Positions 61,501-64,000 of a stretch of 64,000 nt of DNA are shown piece by piece. A program made the translations under genes and the position numbers. The stretch is from Zygnema cylindricum (lineage: Eukaryota; Streptophyta; Zygnematophyceae; Zygnematales; Zygnemataceae): assembly GCA_037447655.1 (NCBI GenBank), contig JBBHKE010003104.1, positions 62,001-126,000 on the forward strand, given 5' to 3'. The notes beneath the pieces are model-generated. The model saw nothing but the letters and a program-made list of their open reading frames with translations, did no database searches and was not told where the DNA came from. The stretch's first letter is position 1. Each line of letters opens with the position of its first letter.

Positions 61501-61946
61501 AGGAGGGTAGAGCTCCTGAGTTGGGGTTAAGTCTTTTTTTGAGACTCCATATTGTTTTTTTTGTTTTTCTCTTTATTAGAAATGGGTGTTTTTTGTTTTG
61601 ACTCCCTCTCTTCTCCTTCTCGTCTCTTCTCTTCTCTTCCTCAACCTTTCTCTTTGTTTTTTCTTCCCTTCTCTTTTTGTTTTTCTCTTTTCTACTTTTT
61701 CTTTCTTTCTGTTCGACGCGTTTATTTTTTCGTTTGTACGAAAAATGTTTTGTGGTTTATGCTTTTAAATCTTTTGTTTGTTTTTTGTTATTGGTAAAAT
61801 CAGAGAATCCTTTGGGCCTGCGGTTATTGAAGAATTTAATCGACAATTATTGGCGTTAAAAGTTTTAAGGGAAGCTTTGTATCCTCTCTTTCATCCCCTC
61901 TCTATGTTTGTATCTCTCTTTCTCTTTCTCTCCCTCTCTCTCCCCC

Positions 61947-61993
<47 letters not shown>

Positions 61994-64000
61994 GTTATTT
62001 TTGGCGAACCTCTTTGGTTTTTTGGTAAGTTATTCTCAATTAATTGTTTATCCCTTTCCCTTTTTACTGGTGTTGGGGAAATGAAATTTTTAAAGCCTAT
62101 TATGAGGAAAATGAAGAGAATCATTGTTTTTTGTATGAAAGAAATGGCGTTTGCATTGTATTTGTCACGATACTGGTTCTTTTCTACCTCTTTTAATCCC
62201 TTTTTGAGCCCATAAAAATACCATTTCCTATTTCCCCTCATAAATTTATCATTTTTTTTTCCTTTTTCTTCCTTTTCATTTCAAGTTCAACGCTGACCAT
62301 TATTTTTATGAATGATTTTTTTTAACATATTCCCAAAAGTAGACATTATCTCTTAACCCATTTCAATCCTTTTGAAGCCCATCTTTTCTAGAATATTGGC
62401 AAAAAATGAGAATCCTCTCTTTTTGTCTTTTATCTTTTATTTTTTCTTCTCGTTGTTTCGCTTTGACCTGTCGTTTTTTAGATATTTGAATGCCACAAAT
62501 TTACAATATTCTATCGAAATCGGAGCTTTTTCGAAATTTACTTCTTTACTTCGGTGGTCTGTTTGGACTTTTTTGGAAAATAGTACGATTGAAAATTTAA
62601 ATCGTACGAAAAATAGTCCCAAAACTTTCGAAACCAATAATACTCTGTATTCCCCAGCAACAAATTTTTACGGGGATGACGGTAAAAACACCGAAGAGAG
62701 AGGGACGGAGACAGAGAGGGAGAAGAGGAGAGAGAGGCAATGGGAGAAAGAAAGGGAAAGGGAAAGGGAGAGGGAGAGGGCGAGGGAGAGGGAAAAAGAA
62801 AAATGCCAGGAACATCGGTCTGCTCAAGAAGAGATGGAATCGTGGAATGTTCGGGCTGCAGAAATTTGTACCGTACTTTTTTCCCTACTCGGGCAGCGGA
62901 AAAAAGAATCAAATGCAAAAAAATCCGTCGGGAATTCGGCTTATATGGAGTTGGCAACGAGAAATATTTTGAAATGTTTTGTCGATGTTTTTCAGGAAAT
63001 GGACCGATCGGATCAGGGTCGAGAAATCGCATTATTTTTTAGGTCAGTTCCGCCAAAAAACCAGCAAAAGAAAAAAGGTTATAACACAGAAGATTGCTTA
63101 ACATTGTTAACTTTTATGGCTTTTTTCTTCTAATGTCATTCAAGGGTAAGTGGGATATTTTTCTGGTCTGCACAGATGATAAATCTTTTTGTGCACGACA
63201 AGTATTTCGTGAGATTGATTGTCTAGTTGTGAACTGTTTGTTATTTAAGAATTTGTTATTTATTTTTTAGTAATGCCTAAAAAGATAAGTGAGTATGTGG
63301 AATTTGCACTTAAACCTGATATTTAAACCTGAAATCAGTATGGCCTAAATCTAAAACTTGAATTACTTAAACCTCTCACCTTGAATATTTACCTGAAACC
63401 TTAAGTATAAACCTTTGATCTTAAGTTTATTTTAAAATTAAACTTAAACTCTTAAATCCAAACCTTAAATTGTACATGTAAACTCTAAATCTTACGGCTA
63501 TATCTTAAATTTATACCTCATTTTGCACTAAACCTCATTTTTTCATCTATTCGTCGGCTTATCAATTACAGATGTCAATCTTCCGTTTTCCAAAGCTATG
63601 TCCTTTACATTTTTCGAACAATCCTTAGTGATTCTCAATCAAATCTCAAGCTTTTCCACAAAGAAGATATATGGAAACTACTATTTTCTCCCACATTTTT
63701 TTATTACGGAATTGCAGCACAATCTCCGATATATGAATTTCCGGAGAGTGGAAGCCTTAGTGGGAGATCTGATAGTTTTGGAGGTAGTGGGAGATCTGAC
63801 GGTTCTCGAACTCCAATAAAATTTCCCGAAAACCTTCCTGCTTCAAAAGTAAAAACTCAAGATGCAGCGAAAATTTTGAAAGCTCTCGAAATCAAAACAA
63901 CAAGAGGAACTGAAAAGTTTCGTGGAAATACGAAAACTCCGGGAGCTAGTCCTAGAGGTAATTCTCAATTACCAGAGTTAAATATTCCTACGAAAACTTT
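53783..64000 (+). CDS. large BEACH-family protein, N-terminal part
   Basis: BEACH proteins are very large cytosolic scaffolds in membrane traffic. Only the N-terminal helical-repeat region is in the window. Exons, with matching phases: 53783-53898, 54294-54357, 55905-56154, 58039-58173, 59909-60058, 60222-60293, 61087-61285, 61804-61878, 62482-63042 and 63572->64000 (about 684 residues so far). Segments resembling plant BEACH proteins are LEVLNALTIVTRSSRNRKIF, ELIRILRLLAEKGTITDTSL, MRTLHVAIISNPKIQQHV, ALYLNATNLQYSIEIGAFSK and HKEDIWKLLFSPTFFYYG. The BEACH, PH-like and WD40 parts would lie downstream and are not seen, so the name rests on N-terminal likeness recalled from plant homologues. Exon 6 has a purine-only acceptor context. 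Exon 9 either encodes a Glu/Arg-rich insert or hides a purine-rich intron. Confidence 0.74.
53940..54150. repeat. purine-rich tract in BEACH intron 1
   Basis: GGGAGAGAGGA-type sequence, about 200 bp almost free of pyrimidines on the plus strand. All frames across it are spurious. Confidence 0.92.
54415..54590. mobile_element. TA-flanked MITE variant in BEACH intron 2
   Basis: Ends CACTGCCCATCGCTGTTAGAG-like and CTCTAATAGTGATGGGCAATG-like, TA outside both, 176 bp. The outer bases differ from the CACCGC type but the inner end (TTAGAGTTAAT) is shared. Confidence 0.75.
57818..58038. repeat. tandem copies of the BEACH exon 4 acceptor region
   Basis: A unit of about 75 bp (aagttgtataaat..ataatcgg..aaatgaaaatgtttttccag) occurs three times, with the last running into exon 4. 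Two upstream copies also carry ggggaagaaaa-like exon sequence after the acceptor, then diverge (ataacaag instead of atgaggtc). Confidence 0.85.
58265..58585. repeat. CT tracts ending in poly-C then poly-G
   Basis: CTCTCT and CCTCT arrays of about 295 bp, then about 20 C and 5 G, in BEACH intron 4. Low-complexity Ser/Leu frames across it are artefacts. Confidence 0.95.
59551..59764. mobile_element. TA-flanked MITE in BEACH intron 4
   Basis: Ends CACCGTGAATCGTTATTAG and its near complement ctctaataacgattcaaggtg, TA outside both, 214 bp. It splits a pair of about 110-bp direct repeats that share ctcacggacgacat and run from about 59405 to 59900. Confidence 0.82.
60059..60221 (+). other. purine-only intron candidate of the BEACH gene
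   Basis: Between GAG/GTTCTC and GGAG/GCGAAC lie about 160 bp made almost entirely of GGA/GGG units. Removing it joins two frames that do not otherwise match (phase 1 to phase 1) and restores a BEACH-like sequence ending in a GGMGNFV-ELIRIL junction. The acceptor has no pyrimidine tract. The alternative is a different, unseen border nearby. Confidence 0.55.
60430..61080. repeat. 650-bp pyrimidine-only tract in BEACH intron 6
   Basis: CTT repeats pass into CCTTTCTTTT repeats, with very few purines over 650 bp, right up to the acceptor at 61086. Long Phe/Leu or Lys/Glu frames here are artefacts of the repeat. Confidence 0.95.
61930..61995. repeat. CT microsatellite in BEACH intron 8
   Basis: CT dinucleotides end in ctccag. 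The next 30 bp look exon-like (ttatttttggcgaacctc, then a gtaag donor) and are a multiple of three, so they could be an optional micro-exon. Confidence 0.8.
62685..62805 (+). repeat. purine repeat within BEACH exon 9
   Basis: GAGAGG/GGGAAA units encode a Glu/Arg-rich stretch (about residues 424-462) if translated. The frame stays open through it. A donor-like G/GTAAAA at about 62681 and an acceptor-like CAAG at about 62826 would remove it in frame, so it may instead be a short intron. Confidence 0.6.
63315..63545. repeat. degenerate AAACCTTAA-type repeats in BEACH intron 9
   Basis: Words such as aaacctgaa, aaaccttaa and aaactctaa recur more than ten times with heavy divergence. Confidence 0.7.

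Noticed and set aside
61996-62025. Micro-exon giving YFWRTSLVF in the BEACH gene
   Set aside because: It fits by phase because its length is 30 nt. However, skipping it joins REA-L-YLNATNLQYS, which matches the family better. Kept only as an optional exon note.

Overview
The window is nuclear DNA from a eukaryote with spliced genes, most likely a streptophyte (a charophyte-grade green alga or an early-diverging land plant). The evidence is a CHX-type cation/H+ antiporter and a SAWADEE-domain protein, both typical of the plant lineage, together with a plant-style BEACH protein, long introns and AT-rich spacers. I cannot name the species. All gene models below were assembled by hand from reading frames, GT..AG borders and intron phase. 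No transcript evidence was available.

Layout. (1) 1-4327, plus: 3' part of a CHX antiporter, open at the window edge. (2) 8206-15090, plus: a ten-exon TSR3 gene (18S rRNA aminocarboxypropyltransferase). (3) 22404-23278, minus: a two-exon gene for a small PQ-loop membrane protein. (4) 31914-39589, plus: a six-exon gene joining a SAWADEE chromatin-reader domain, an RGG-rich linker and an RRM-like C-terminal module. (5) 42712-46393, minus: a six-exon glycolipid transfer protein (GLTP) gene. (6) 46785-51187: a complete hAT transposon with an uninterrupted two-exon transposase reading frame and an 8-bp target duplication, followed at 51304-53360 by a non-autonomous relative with the same ends. (7) 53783-64000, plus: the 5' part (ten exons) of a large BEACH-family gene that runs off the window.

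The spacers, especially 15.1-31.9 kb, are packed with short DNA transposons. They include a TA-flanked MITE family with CACCGC termini, 8-bp-duplication elements with CATAGTTC or TAGTGTTG termini, a large foldback element, and a set of palindromes whose arms differ between copies while a CCTC/GAGG centre persists. Introns carry many minisatellites and CT- or GA-rich tracts.

The genes look like unrelated housekeeping and membrane or trafficking functions (ion transport, ribosome maturation, lipid transfer, membrane traffic, chromatin reading). Nothing indicates a co-regulated cluster. The most distinctive signals are local tandem duplications that begin or end at exon borders in several genes, the SAWADEE-RGG-RRM architecture, the small three-helix PQ-loop protein, and the hAT family with an apparently intact master copy.
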